Assembly: GCA_026315105.1 (NCBI GenBank)
Contig: CM048744.1
Coordinates: 657,079,676-657,143,675 of the forward strand
Reading direction: 5' to 3'
Source of the DNA: Locusta migratoria
Taxonomy: Eukaryota > Arthropoda > Insecta > Orthoptera > Acrididae
Length of the DNA stretch: 64,000 nucleotides
The translations under genes were made by a program, and so were the position numbers. Numbering within the stretch: the first letter of the stretch is position 1; each line of letters begins with the position of its first letter. The notes beneath the pieces are model-generated. The model worked only from the letters and a program-made list of their open reading frames with translations. It did no database searches and was not told the DNA's origin. Below, piece by piece: positions 1-10,854 of the stretch.

Positions 1-31
<31 letters not shown>

Positions 32-62
32 AAATTTTAGCAGCGGAATAGCACCTCAGCAA
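1..62. repeat. T-tract and 3' flank of the left Tx1-like element
   Basis: The window opens inside a run of 30 T. It is followed by about 30 bases that, on the minus strand, directly follow the A-rich tail of the left retrotransposon. The bases at about 38-61 (minus-strand core CTGAGGTGCTATTCCGCTG) match 5807-5825, inside the spacer of the tRNA-like target unit. So this flank comes from the same repeat unit, but not from the position directly after the tRNA A box. Confidence 0.7.
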
Positions 63-620
63 TTTTTTTTTATTTTTTTATTTTATTTTTTATTTTTTTT
101 ATGTTTTGTTTAATAATAAGGAAAACATAGATTAGGGCCTCCATTACCCTTCTGCACGCCTTGTCCATGCGTAAATCGCTCATGAGCTGTCGTTCAGTGC
201 CGCGTATAAAAAGCAAAAGAAATTTCATCCGTTTCGAATACGATGTCTCCAGCGATGAGTGCACGCTTATCAGCTGACAGTGCGCGCGTCCGTAGTTGAT
301 GGCAGCAGCGAACGGTGAAACGTTTAGAGTGAGAAGCGCCGGAGTGGGTAAGAAGAATAAAGAAATAGTATTCCTCCTTATCGGCCATAGTCCTCCAAAG
401 AGGGCATATGGTTTGGGAGAAACGCTCTGTGTAGCGCTACAGAATGAGAAGAATAAAGGCAAATAAACAATATACCGCGACAAAAGAGGTGATGAACGAC
501 TCGGAGCGAACTTCTTAGAGGCGGAGCGCTGTCCACTAAAAATGAAGAAGCTCTTCTTTGTATGGTTACTTTTGCTTCGAATCAGTACTTTGAGAACGAA
601 AATATCGACGCTGAAACTGA

Positions 621-3600
621 TCATGGTGGTCGTAGGACAATATTTAACATATTTCCGTATAGTTGTGCATAGGTTCTGGTGTGTTTAATTTTATAGTGTT
701 CACATTCAATATATGCGAAATATTCGACAAAACTAGTTTGACGGTGTTGGATGACGTAAGTAGCCGTGTGGCCAACAAACCAGATCACCGCGTTATTTTT
801 AGTCCTGGGATACCTGAGCTTGTAAGGCCACAACAGCTCCTGCTTGTCTATGCATCTTTCGGTGGTTCGATCGAGGACAGCAAGTTGCTTGCAAAGGAAG
901 TCGGTAATTGTCTTAGCTGGGCCGCAGGTCAGTCGGTGTTGCAAAGAGTCCACAAATCCGCATAGGTCGCATCTGGGGGTGTGGCTGCGGTTAATTTTAT
1001 GCAGCTTCTCGTTCGTGGGAATCTTGTCATTGGCCATCATGTACCACACTGATTGGACATGCGATGGTAAGATGTCGTTAAAGATGTTTCGCCATATGAT
1101 GTTCCACTTGTGGTGGGGATATTTCAATTCGATAGGGTTCCGCCTGGCAGTATCGGTTAAAAGGCCGTATATCGTCTTGTTATTCAAGACTGCTGTTCTC
1201 GCTCGGGTGTTGGCATCCTTGAATATGTAACTAAATTCCAGAGCATAAAGCTGCACGTGCAGAAATGTCCTGGGTATGGTTGTTATATTGACCGGAGGTT
1301 CCATGTCATGTGGACCCCACTGATGGAACAGGGTTTGAGCGACATTGGGTTCAGGATTGTCTATCATTTTCCGAAAACGATTTATGAGAAGTGCCTTACT
1401 TTGTGCTTTGATGTCTATTAAGTTGAGGCCACCTCTCGTATGTGGAAGCACCAACGAGTCAAAACTAACCTTAAAAAACTGCCTCTCATTATAAACCAGC
1501 AACATGCCCTCTGGATGCTCGCTGCAATGGGCGCTGGGGCTGGAAGAATTTGTGCAAGATAGCTGAATTTACTGGCAACAGTTAGCCTCACCGTCTGTAC
1601 CTTTTGGACAATATTGAGGTGTCTATCGCCGAACGAGTAAAGTACAGCCCGAAACTGGTTGAGCATATCAGCCCAATTACGCGTGTTCATCTTGTCGGGG
1701 CTACTATTAAGATATATTCCAAGAGACCGATTATCACTGCTAGTAGAGCACCAGTCAATGTTGCCAACGTTGGTAATGCCGCTCCCAATGTGCAGCAAAA
1801 CTGACTTCCTGGTGTTCAATGTTGCACCTGTTGCCGCTGAAAACTCTTGAATGATCTGCCCAGCTTTCATCATATCCTGTGTCGATGATATACCAATGCA
1901 CCGGTCGTCCGCATAAGCTATACAGGATTGCCTTGCGCTCCCAATGTTGAGTCCGGAAATTCCTTCAGTGATCGTGATCAGTAAGGGTTCCATGACCAGG
2001 GCATAGAGTGCCATAGACAGAGGGCAACCCTGTCTGATTGATCGTTCAATGTTGACCGGTTTACCTAGATGTCCATTGATCATGGGACGAGATGTTGCAT
2101 CGGCAATAATTCCTTTGATGACGTTCATAAACATCATGCCGAAGCCTAGTTTCTGCATTGTTGCATATAAAAAGTCGTGGCTGATACGATCGTAGGCCTT
2201 TTCAAAGTCAACAAAAAGCAGCGCAGCGGATTCTTTACTCTGGGCATAGGTGGCGACGACATCGCGCAACGTGCAGGCGGCGGTGATGACGCTTCTTCCG
2301 GGAACAGCACTGAACTGGTGCCCTCCTAAGATCTTATGGAGAACGGACTGCAAGCGCGACTTAGCGGCTCGTGACATGATTATCAGGTCAGCATTCAGTA
2401 ATGTGATTGGCCGCATTTTATCCAGCCTTTTGCTGCCTCCTTTCTTGGTAAGGAGAACTAAAATGCACTCTTTAAAAGCAGGTGGAACATGGTCCACGAC
2501 CAGGAGGTCATTGGCTATTGCTATCAGAGTGTCTCCAAGTATGTGCCAAAAATGTTGGTAAAATTCCGCTGCCAGTCCGTCAGGCCCTGGAGATTTGTTG
2601 CGAGCTGCACCGTAGACCGCATCCTTGATATCATCCTCAGTAAAAGGCCCCTCTAGCGCGTCAACGTCCTCGGCCGTCAGGCGCGTGCGAATCTTCCCAG
2701 ACAGAGTGTCGCAGGCTTGTGGATCCACTGGAGCTTTTCGATAGAGTTCAGTGAGATATGCGTGCGCATGCTGGAGGACGCCGCGTGTGGTTGAAACGGC
2801 AGTGCCCTCGTCGTCAATGATGGTATCGATGAACGTAGCGTTGCGGCGGCGGAAGGTGCGCAGTAAATGATATAGTGAGGCGGACTCTTCAGAGGCAACG
2901 TTCTTTGGTTGAGATCGTACGATGTGTCCCTCCAGTTGTTTCCGTTGGATCGCTGTTATCTTGGCTTTGTATTGACTGATTCGCCGGCCCTTGTCCGGAG
3001 AGGGTGAGCCAGTGGATTGTTCGTACAAATCCCGTAAGCACTGGTAATAGCTCTCTATTGTTCGCTTACGCCAATAAGCCTTCTGTCGAGCGTAACGCAT
3101 GATAGTTGTCCGAAGTTTGGGCTTAGCCACTGTAACCCACCACTCCAGAGTTGTATGAAAACGAGATTTAGTTCGTAAGGCCTGACTCCAAACATGCGCA
3201 ATTTCCTCGTCGAGTTCTTCATCCCCTAATAAACCGACGTTGAGCTTCCAATATCCTCTACCTCTGGTGAATTGAGTAGGTTGGTAGTTTAGGTATACCT
3301 GGTAAGCACAGTGATTAGAAAGGCTTACCGGAGCGATATCGTCATTTACAACATGTTGCCGTAGCCCTTGGGAGACGTAAACTCTGTCAATCCGGCTGGC
3401 TGAGCAATGGGTGACATGAGTAAAGCCTTGACGATCACCGTGGAGTTTGTCCCAAGTGTCGCAAAGGTGGAGCCCCTGGATTAAAGTTTTAAGTTCTGGA
3501 CAGATATTGCTGTTTGGTATCTGATCCTTTGCATTAATAATGCAATTGAAATCTACGCCAATAAGAATGTTATTCGCACGAGGGCCGATTAATTTCAGCA

Positions 3601-3948
3601 CTTCATTTTTAAAGAAGTGAGACCGCTCATGCCGCCGACTACTGCCAGATGTGGCGTAGATGTTGACATGTCATTGAACATACAGGAAATGCCACGTCCA
3701 TCAAGTAAAAACTTCGTATTTGAAATGGGAATACCTTCGCGAAATAGAATGGCAGTACCAGTGGCGTCTTCTTTGCTGATATTGCTAATTGTTACGAATC
3801 CCGGAACTGAGAAGTCAGCAACGACCTCCTGAAGCAGAGCAATGTCCACAGAGGTTCCGTATAGGAAGTCCTGCAGAGCCCGGATTTTGGTGGGACTCGA
3901 AATTCGGTTGACATTGAGGGTCGTAATATTGTAAGTCCGCAACGCCAT
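621..3948 (-). pseudogene. ORF2 (endonuclease-reverse transcriptase), frameshifted, left Tx1-like element
   Basis: Encodes the LINE polyprotein that nicks target DNA and copies the RNA onto it. The start is the ATG at 3948, six bases past the ORF1 stop; the protein begins MALRTYNITTLNVN, a typical APE-endonuclease start. The endonuclease shows LLQEV, then VDFNC (the usual GDFN aspartate is kept), SASRIDRVY and SNH (normally SDH). The RT shows PGPDGL, FVDFEKAYDR (motif A), RQGCPLSMALYAL (motif B) and an intact YADD (motif C, 1904-1915). The C-terminal part has a C-x2-C-x7-H-x3-C finger (CDLC...HRLTC). It is broken by frameshifts near 3600 and near 1420-1505, giving three overlapping pieces. 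The YADD is intact, so the copy may have died recently by indels rather than by catalytic mutation. Confidence 0.88.
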
Positions 3949-3953
3949 GGCGC

Positions 3954-5366
3954 CTACAACCTCTCCGGTCGCCCGCCGGGGTCCTCGTCGACCCAGCAAT
4001 GGCTGACTTTGCCGAGAGCCGTGAACGTCGGTACTCCGCTTTCTGTCGTGTCCATCGCCTCCGTTCTTCCACTGCCATTCTCCACTGCAGGTGACTTAGA
4101 ACCAGTTTCCTCCTCTCTAATCCTCTCTATAACCTTTGCAGTCTTCAGTTTTAGTTGCTGTCGTAGTTCCGGGACCAGAGGCTTTGCCACTCTGATCTTT
4201 TTCGTATTCTGCGGGGACTGTGCGTCCTCGGCCTTAACCTTCTCCTTCTGCGCCTTTTTTGGCTTATTCGAAGAGAAGGTGGAACTTATAGACGGCACGG
4301 GAGGCTGGGAGGAACAACCTTGTTGCAAAGTAACAGTGTCCGTGTAGGAAGTCGAAAGTGGCTCAGGATTACCGATGTCCAAGTGTGTGGCCGGGCGAAG
4401 GTTTTCATCTTTGGTTGCGGAGGAACTGTCCGTCTCGTGGTTAGTAAACGCGGTCTGCTCTGCAGTATCGTGCGCATCCTCATCGTGTTGGTCCCCGACG
4501 GTAGCGGAGAGGGTCTCTTCGTGCGCCCCAGGCTGCAGTGCGGCCTGTGCGTCGACAGTCATAGATTCAGTGCGAACGGGTGCGGGTGCGTCCTCTAGTT
4601 CACGCATCACCTGGTCCGGCATTTCCTCATCGGCGCGGTGCGGCACTGGCGCGCGACCATCAGAGCGAGACTCTGGTACGGTGTTTATTTTTCCTTGTGC
4701 GAGCGCGCCGCTCATAACAGCTGCATACGTCACGGGGCCGGCGACAGCCTCGCCCGCCGCGGTACGGCCAGAGTAAACAAGACGCGACGGCCGCTTGCGC
4801 GGACAGTCTGCACGCAGGTGGGCTGCCGAATTACAGATCGAACAAGTCCTGGGCTGTCCATCGTATGTTACTAGTGCTTTAAATCCTCTTACGTTGATGA
4901 AGGAAGGCACATGACTCGTAAGATCTATTCTTACCACTTTCACTCCGTTGTCCACATTAAAGAACCTGTTATTTTTTCAGCATTCCGATGTTACTGTGTA
5001 AACCGTACCAAAAGCAGCTAGTGAGTGTCTGCTACTTTGTTTGTCCATTTCAAAAGTCAGGTTATAAATCCTAACATTCCGCAATCCCAGACCAGTGTAG
5101 GAGATCGATGCAGTACACACCACGCTGCCTTCCACGGTGTAGACGGCAGACCCGTTCGTGTTGCTCATAACTCGGCGACAGACTTCGTCATTTCGCAGTT
5201 TTACGCAGTACTCGTTACTCAGAAAATCGTAACCGATACCGAGAACTTCACCTTCACGAAGACCAAGGGATTCATGCATCCAATAATCAAAGTCGTAAAT
5301 CCTAGGACGGGGACAGTCGAACGGGAAACGGAACTTCAAAGTAAATTTACGAAACATCGGATCCAT
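3954..5366 (-). pseudogene. ORF1 nucleic-acid-binding protein, one internal stop, left Tx1-like element
   Basis: Likely RNA-binding/chaperone ORF1 of the LINE. The start is placed at 5366 (protein start MDPMFRKF), which aligns with the start of ORF1 in the right copy; the open frame upstream to 5465 is probably untranslated. The fold resembles the right ORF1: an N-terminal domain, an RRM-like stretch (LRNVRIYNLTFEM), then YDGQPRTC and a zinc knuckle C-x2-C-x4-H-x4-C (CSIC...HLRADC), then a low-complexity acidic/Ser-rich tail. One TGA at 4977-4979 interrupts the frame exactly where the right copy has Trp (AEKW), so it reads as a nonsense mutation. Without it the frame would be about 470 codons. 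Confidence 0.82.
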
Positions 5367-5596
5367 ACTCAACAAATCACACACAAGCGCGCACGAAGTT
5401 AGCGAAAGCCTGCAGCAAACGGCGAGCACTGCAGACGTCCGCACGGCCCGCCGGCCGATCCGCAACTGAACCGTTAGACTACCACACCACTAACGATTAA
5501 GGCGCCTTGGAATAGTCTATGTACGATTTCCCTCCACAACACAAACTTTAATTCAGGGAAATCGTACACAGACTTTCCCAGGCGCCTTAATCGTTA

Positions 5597-5670
5597 GTGG
5601 TGTGGTAGTCTAACGGTTAAGACGTCTGCCTGGTAAGCATGGAGGTCCGGGTTCGATTCCCGGCACCACA
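5597..5670 (+). tRNA. tRNA-like Pol III gene (anticodon position reads GGT); LINE target
   Basis: Acceptor GTGGTG (5597-5602) pairs with CACCAC (5664-5669). D stem GTCT/AGAC encloses a loop with GG. The anticodon loop CTGGTAA gives anticodon GGT (Thr, ACC). T stem CCGGG/CCCGG encloses TTCGATT. A-box TAGTCTAACGG (5606-5616) and B-box GGTTCGATTCC (5650-5660) fit Pol III consensus. Odd points: three or four extra bases between acceptor and D stem, a mismatch and a wobble at the far end of the anticodon stem, and GGT-Thr is not the usual eukaryotic threonine isoacceptor. It may be a tRNA pseudogene or the head of a tRNA-derived repeat rather than a decoding tRNA. Two further copies nearby are cut in the A box by LINEs. 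Confidence 0.55.
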
Positions 5671-5672
5671 AA

Positions 5673-5676
5673 TTTT
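5673..5676 (+). terminator. Pol III terminator-like TTTT after the tRNA-like gene
   Basis: A four-T run starts three bases after the tRNA-like 3' end. This is the usual position and minimal length for RNA polymerase III termination. The same context is kept after the split copy at 11355. Confidence 0.5.
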
Positions 5677-6108
5677 AATTCAATGCTTCACATCTATCAA
5701 TAATGTCTTTGACATATTTGAGACGTAAATCCGTCTCAGGGATTATTTATTCATATTAATTGATATCTATATCACCATAACAGGATTGTTCCACCTTGTC
5801 CATTGCTGAGGTGCTATTCCGCTGCATGGAGAGCCTTGGCAGTAGTGGCAATTATCTCTGGAACAAAGAAGCTGAATTAAAGTTTGTGTTGTGGAGGGAA
5901 ATCGTACATAGACTATTCCAAGGCGCCTTAATCGTTAGTGGTGTGGTAGTCTAACGCTTATATTCCGCCGGCGGCGGCCGTGAGCTGCGGACGTCGGAGC
6001 GGCCGTGTGGTGTTTACGTCGTCGCTGCGGGCAGCTAAGCGCGGTGTGGTGAGTGTACGCTTCCAGCGTTTCTTGTTGTATACGAAGTAACATTTGTAGA
6101 ATGACATA

Positions 6109-7419
6109 ATGGAACAGACGAGGACAGTAGAGATATTGAGACAAGAAACTTTGAAGATAGTTTTTGACCCGAAATATGCTAGACCAAAATCTTTCGAAGT
6201 TGAGGCATTTATAGAAAATAACTTTAAGATCAAGGTGGACGAATTGATTGGAATTAACTTGTCGATCGTTAGCCCGACAGTTTACTTGAAATTATCAACT
6301 GCTGACAAATGCGATGAAATTGTGAGATCTTGTGGTGGGGTAGCCAGATTTAAACACTCAGATGGACATATAGGGGATGTCACGGTTTCGCGTGCAGGTA
6401 TGGGGACACGGACAGTCCGCATTTTTGAGCTCCCCTTTGAAGTAACAGACGAGGAGATTAATGAGAAACTGCGGGAATATGGCACGATTATCAGCAATGT
6501 TGCAGAGAAGTGGTCTACTTTGCACAAATTTCCCGTTCTAAATGGTGTTAGACAGATTAAAATTGACACGTTGAAACATATTCCCTCTTATCTCACGATA
6601 TGTGGATACAGAGCGATAATTATTTATGATGGGCAACCGAGAACTTGCTCAGGTTGTGGCTCGACTACCCACGTCCGTGCACAGTGTGTACAGAGGCGTG
6701 TGACGCAACTACCGACTGGTGAGCGAGCGCAGCCTAGTCACATGACCACGTTACCCGTGACGTACGCCGCCGCAGCCCGCGGAGACGTTGCCCCAGACAC
6801 ATGCATAGAAAGGGCGGCAACTGAGTTTACAGAATGTCCAGCTGAAAACGTCCCTATGGAGACTAGTAGCACAGACGCTATGGGTCCAACTACTTCTCAA
6901 GAAGCAGGAACCAGTGCCCATGCAGAAGATGACCAAATTAAGACGGCAGAAGAAGGCACGTGTCAGTCACACGAAGAAGAGGGCCAGTGCAAAGATAACA
7001 CTATTGAGACGTCTGAGGATGGCGACCTGCAGTCCCCCATGACTTCACCCAAGTCCCGGAGGAAGCGTCGCAAAGCTCGTCAGGGAGCAGAACAACTTGC
7101 GCCACTACTGCGTGATAAAGCGAAGCGGATAGGCCAAGAAATGGCGAACACAGCTCAAGGAGCGCTTCCGGACAACCGAACTACGACAACAAAGAAGTCA
7201 CGAACTGAGGACACTGAACCAGATCGAGGAAAACACACCCCTGAAAGCGGCGCCAAGGCAACTGACAAAGGCACAGCAAGTCAGAAGGACCCTCCAAGTA
7301 TATCACAGACGGACGTGGGGGAAGTTAAGTGCACTCGCGATTGGGCGGATGATGTTGAGGAGCACAGCCAAGATGCAGAGATGACTGAGATAACAGGACA
7401 GACAGCACCCGAACACTGA
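6109..7419 (+). CDS. ORF1 RNA-binding protein of Tx1-like retrotransposon (436 aa, intact)
   Basis: The only intact long reading frame in the window. It probably coats LINE RNA in the ribonucleoprotein particle. Residues about 1-95 are an N-terminal domain shared with the left copy. About 98-130 looks RRM-like (RTVRIFELPFEVTDEEINEK). Residues 173-193 hold YDGQPRTC and a CCHC knuckle: C180, C183, H188, C193 (C-x2-C-x4-H-x4-C). The tail from about 200 is hydrophilic, rich in Glu/Thr/Ser/Lys, with a basic patch (SRRKRRKAR) that could be a nuclear signal. The start at 6109 is the first ATG after the GC-rich leader and aligns with the left ORF1. Whether the frame is expressed cannot be told. Confidence 0.85.
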   Translation: MEQTRTVEILRQETLKIVFDPKYARPKSFEVEAFIENNFKIKVDELIGINLSIVSPTVYLKLSTADKCDEIVRSCGGVARFKHSDGHIGDVTVSRAGMGTRTVRIFELPFEVTDEEINEKLREYGTIISNVAEKWSTLHKFPVLNGVRQIKIDTLKHIPSYLTICGYRAIIIYDGQPRTCSGCGSTTHVRAQCVQRRVTQLPTGERAQPSHMTTLPVTYAAAARGDVAPDTCIERAATEFTECPAENVPMETSSTDAMGPTTSQEAGTSAHAEDDQIKTAEEGTCQSHEEEGQCKDNTIETSEDGDLQSPMTSPKSRRKRRKARQGAEQLAPLLRDKAKRIGQEMANTAQGALPDNRTTTTKKSRTEDTEPDRGKHTPESGAKATDKGTASQKDPPSISQTDVGEVKCTRDWADDVEEHSQDAEMTEITGQTAPEH

Positions 7420-7553
7420 CATGAAGTGACCACCGATCGACAAAATACCGTAGAAGACGCTAATATGGCAGGTGACGATGCAGATTTCTTTTAAATGGAG
7501 ACATATCCACCTTGTCTGGTAGGCAGTATACCTAGTTCAATGGTACAGTCAAC

Positions 7554-10500
7554 ATGACGTCCTTGCAGGCGTACAGAATTGCGACCTTGAATATTAATAA
7601 AATTAGCAGCACATTCAAACTGAAGAATCTCCAAGATTTTCTGTACGCCGCCGATGTTGACATCCTTTTGCTGCAAGAAGTAACGGACATCTGTTTGGGC
7701 AACATCGCTGGCCATAACGCCATTATTAATCCTGGTAATGGCAATGACCTCGGTACGGCGATTATGGCAAAGGAAGGTATCATACTCACAAAAGTGGAGA
7801 AACTGCCAAACAGTAGAGGCATAGCTGGCACAATAAATAATACTAGGCTGATTAACGTATATGCCCCCTCAGGAACTGGGAACAAGCGCCGCAGAGCCGA
7901 ATTTTTCAAGGAGGACATAGTACCACTTGTTATTGACCGATCTGAACAAACAATATTCGCTGGCGACTTCAATTGCGTACTAAGCCCCAAAGATCAGACG
8001 CCCAATTTTAATAAATCTCTGGAGCTGGAGACCATCGTGAGAGACTTAAATCTGCTTGATACTTGGGAACTGAAACACGGTGATAAGCCGGGTTACACAT
8101 ATATCACCAGTCACTCTGCCAGTCGTATAGACAGGATCTATGCAACGTCCAATTTAAAGGAACACATTTTACAGTCCGAACTATGGCCAACTATGTTCTC
8201 TGATCATATCGCGTACCTATGCACGGTAAACTTAGAGAGACAGGGAACCTACAGAGCTAGAGGCCAGTGGATGTTTAACGTAGCACACCTATCGGACCCT
8301 GGATGTCGTGCAGCATTCTATACAACTTGGGCAGAATGTGAACGGAAGTTCCCCCGTTACAGTACGGCACTGCACTGGTGGTTACAATGCGCAAAACCCG
8401 CAATAAGGAGGACACTGAAAAACTACTCTCGCGAAAAAGCCGCCTGGCGGAAGCAGACGACAGAATTTTACTTTCAGTGCCTTCGAGACTTCTACGTTCA
8501 GGACGCCACAGTCATCAATAATTACGGGCAGATCCAAAGAATAAAGGCGAAACTGTTAATTCTGAAGAGACAACATCTCGAAGGCTGTCAAATACGAACG
8601 CGCTTACAAAACACAACAAATGAAGAGACTACATCGATGTACCATGTTCTCCAAGAAAATAAAAGACAGAGACGGAAAATTCTGACAGAATTTAAAACTT
8701 CAGACGGGAGACTCTTGACAGACCAAGCTGCAATACGAGAAGAGATCCACAAACATTTTAGAGAATTACTTGCCAATACACCAACAGACGAAACAGCACA
8801 GCAAGCCATTACTGCTAGGACGCAAAGAAGACTAACTCCAGAAGAAGCAGGCGAGCTTGCAGCAGAGATAACAGACGACGAAGTCGAAGATGCTATCTCA
8901 AGGAGCCCGAAGAATATATCACCTGGTCCAGATGGGCTTCCCGCGGAGTTGTATCAAGTCTTTCGAGAACGAGTAACGCCTAAACTGACACTCGTATGTA
9001 ACGAAATAATGCACACAAACAATGATTTTCCGAAAGAATTCTGTGAAGGCACTGTGGTCTTGGTCCCCAAAACACCAGGAGGCAAAACCATAGCGAATCT
9101 TCGACCTATAACACTTCTCAGTAGTGATTATAAGATCTTCGCCCGTATTATGATGCAAAGGTTCACGTCCGTTATTCGTACTGTGACAGGAGCTTATCAA
9201 ACAAGTGTGGGGAAAGATAGGACAATCTATCAGACCTTAACGGACTACAGAGACATCATAGCAATATCGGAAGCTTGCAACATCAGATGTGCATTGATGT
9301 CGCTTGATTTTGAAAAGGCTTTCGATAAAGTAAATCATTCGTACCTTTTCCGGACTATGAAAGCCATGCACTTTCCACAGACAGTGATAGATACTGTGAA
9401 AACCATACTCACGAATAGCACATCACGAATAAATATAAACGGCCAACTCAGCAGCCCGATAAATGTTCAGAGTTCGATACGACAGGGGTGCCCAATGTCT
9501 ATGACGCTTTTCGCACTGGCGCTTGAACCTCTTATGACCTGCCTGACAGAAGAACTTCGTGGACTACACATCCATGGGCAGAAGATATCATGCCAAGCTT
9601 ACGTGGGTGATGTTGGAGTCCTTGTGACTGATGCAAGCGAGATGGACAAAGAACTTGACATTGTGGCGACTTACGAACTTGCGTCAGGAGCTAAATTAAA
9701 CCGCAATAAGTCTGGTGTTATGAATCTTGGTCGAGGTATAGAGATCATACCCGCTGCACCAATAAAAATAGTGGAACGAATAAAATGCCTCGGAATCGAA
9801 TATACTCTAGTATTCACCGCACGGCCGCTCTCAATTACAGGACATTACTTGCAAAATTACGAGCAGGCATACAACAACACAGCTTACGCAATTTAAACGC
9901 CATTCAGAAAGTGCAGCCAGTCAACACGTATATTACATCCAAAATCAACTATGTTGCTCAAGTGCTGCCCTTGCCCAGAACCATAGCACGCAAAATACAA
10001 GCAACGCTTGGTTATTTTGTTAGTAGAGGTCAGATATTTAAGGTTCGACGCACAAAGGCGGTTTAAAACTGACAGATATATACCTGAAAGCGCAAGCACT
10101 ATATGTCAGTAAAACATATAAACAGTGGAAACGATCGCCAACGTCCTTAGTATCTCATCTTTTGAACGAAATCACACCGGTTAGCAGGGCTCCACCAATA
10201 GACGTGCACCACATCTCACACGAGCTGTACCACCTCAAACACTTCCTAGTGGAGTACAGCTACATACGTCATAGAACCCCGGAGAAAGGCATGTACATAG
10301 TAAAGGAGATCTACAACGCTTTGATGGAAGGCAAACAGAGTAATCAAATAGAAACAAACTTTAAACATAACAACTGGAACAATATATGGGCAAACATATC
10401 TGACACCCACTTATCATCCAATGTGAGGTCGACGTGGTACTTGACCGTCAATAGAAAAATCCCCACTAACTCAAAATTGCACAAAATACATCTGGCAGCC

Positions 10501-10854
10501 GACCCAAACTGTGCCCACTGCAAGCTAATCGACACCGAAGAACATCGTTTTGTGTGTGAAGATGCGAAAGATGTGTGGCTTCTATTCAGGAAGACACTGG
10601 CACTTATTCTCCGCACATCACCAAACACAATAACACCGGCACAAGTACTTAATACTGATGACGTACCGTTCCCTAATACTAGACGAAGAGCAGTCAACTG
10701 GCTCAAAGGCCATACTGTTCATTACATTTTAACAAACAAGACAAAGAATAAAGAAGATTATTGGATGTACCTGCTGATAGAACACCAGAAGCTTGAACGT
10801 CACAGAAAATATAAAGAGAAGTACGCAAATTATCTAAAACGAACAATAATATAG
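7554..10854 (+). pseudogene. ORF2 (endonuclease-reverse transcriptase), frameshifted and with altered RT catalytic motif
   Basis: APE-type endonuclease then reverse transcriptase. The first frame (7554-9896, 780 codons) starts MTSLQAYRIATLNINK. Endonuclease landmarks: LLLQEV (about residue 38-43), GDFNC (about 137), SASRIDRIY and SDH (about 216). RT landmarks: SPGPDGLPAELY, LDFEKAFDKVN (about 584), RQGCPMSMTLFAL. Motif C reads AYVGDVG (YVGD at 9600-9611) in place of YADD, losing the first catalytic Asp. The frame shifts near 9800 into 9785-10066 and again before 10162-10854. The last part has a C-x2-C-x7-H-x3-C finger (CAHC...HRFVC) and the conserved PTNSKLHKI stretch upstream of it. The endonuclease presumably sets the target choice. 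This copy cannot retrotranspose itself. Confidence 0.88.

Larger units (their letters stand above)
63..5468 (-). mobile_element. Tx1/L1-like non-LTR retrotransposon, left copy, full length but broken
   Basis: A LINE on the minus strand. From 5' to 3' it has a GC-rich 5' UTR (from about 5468), ORF1 with a CCHC knuckle (5366-3954), ORF2 with endonuclease and reverse transcriptase (3948 to about 621), a 550-bp 3' UTR, and an A-rich tail interrupted by T (about 63-101). Its length of about 5.4 kb and its layout match the right copy (5957-11296), but the proteins differ widely, so these are separate subfamilies. The 5' end abuts the first half of a tRNA-like gene, as in the right copy. ORF1 has one in-frame stop and ORF2 is split over three frames, so the copy is dead. 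Clade assignment rests on RT motif spacing and the CCHC/C-terminal zinc finger pattern. An L1-like group outside Tx1 is the main alternative. Confidence 0.85.
5469..5956. repeat. Target repeat unit between the two LINEs (about 340-bp unit with tRNA-like genes)
   Basis: This block contains three copies of one sequence block running from AGGGAAATCGTAC through GGCGCCTTAATCG to the start of a tRNA-like gene. One copy is inverted (5469 to about 5541, broken by the left LINE), one intact (about 5557-5670) and one broken by the right LINE (about 5898-5956). The two plus-strand copies are about 340 bp apart, as in a short tandem array. The inverted and plus copies at 5470-5625 form a large palindrome with arms of about 70 bases and a short spacer. 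The rest (5677-5890) is AT-rich spacer with no coding sign. Confidence 0.75.

Noticed and set aside
70..624. 184-codon minus-strand frame at the left edge
   Set aside because: It lies in the 3' UTR of the left LINE, has no domain, and ends in a lysine-rich stretch that is just the A-rich tail.
663..1230. Plus-strand frames across the left LINE
   Set aside because: Shadows of ORF2 on the opposite strand; no independent domain or leader.
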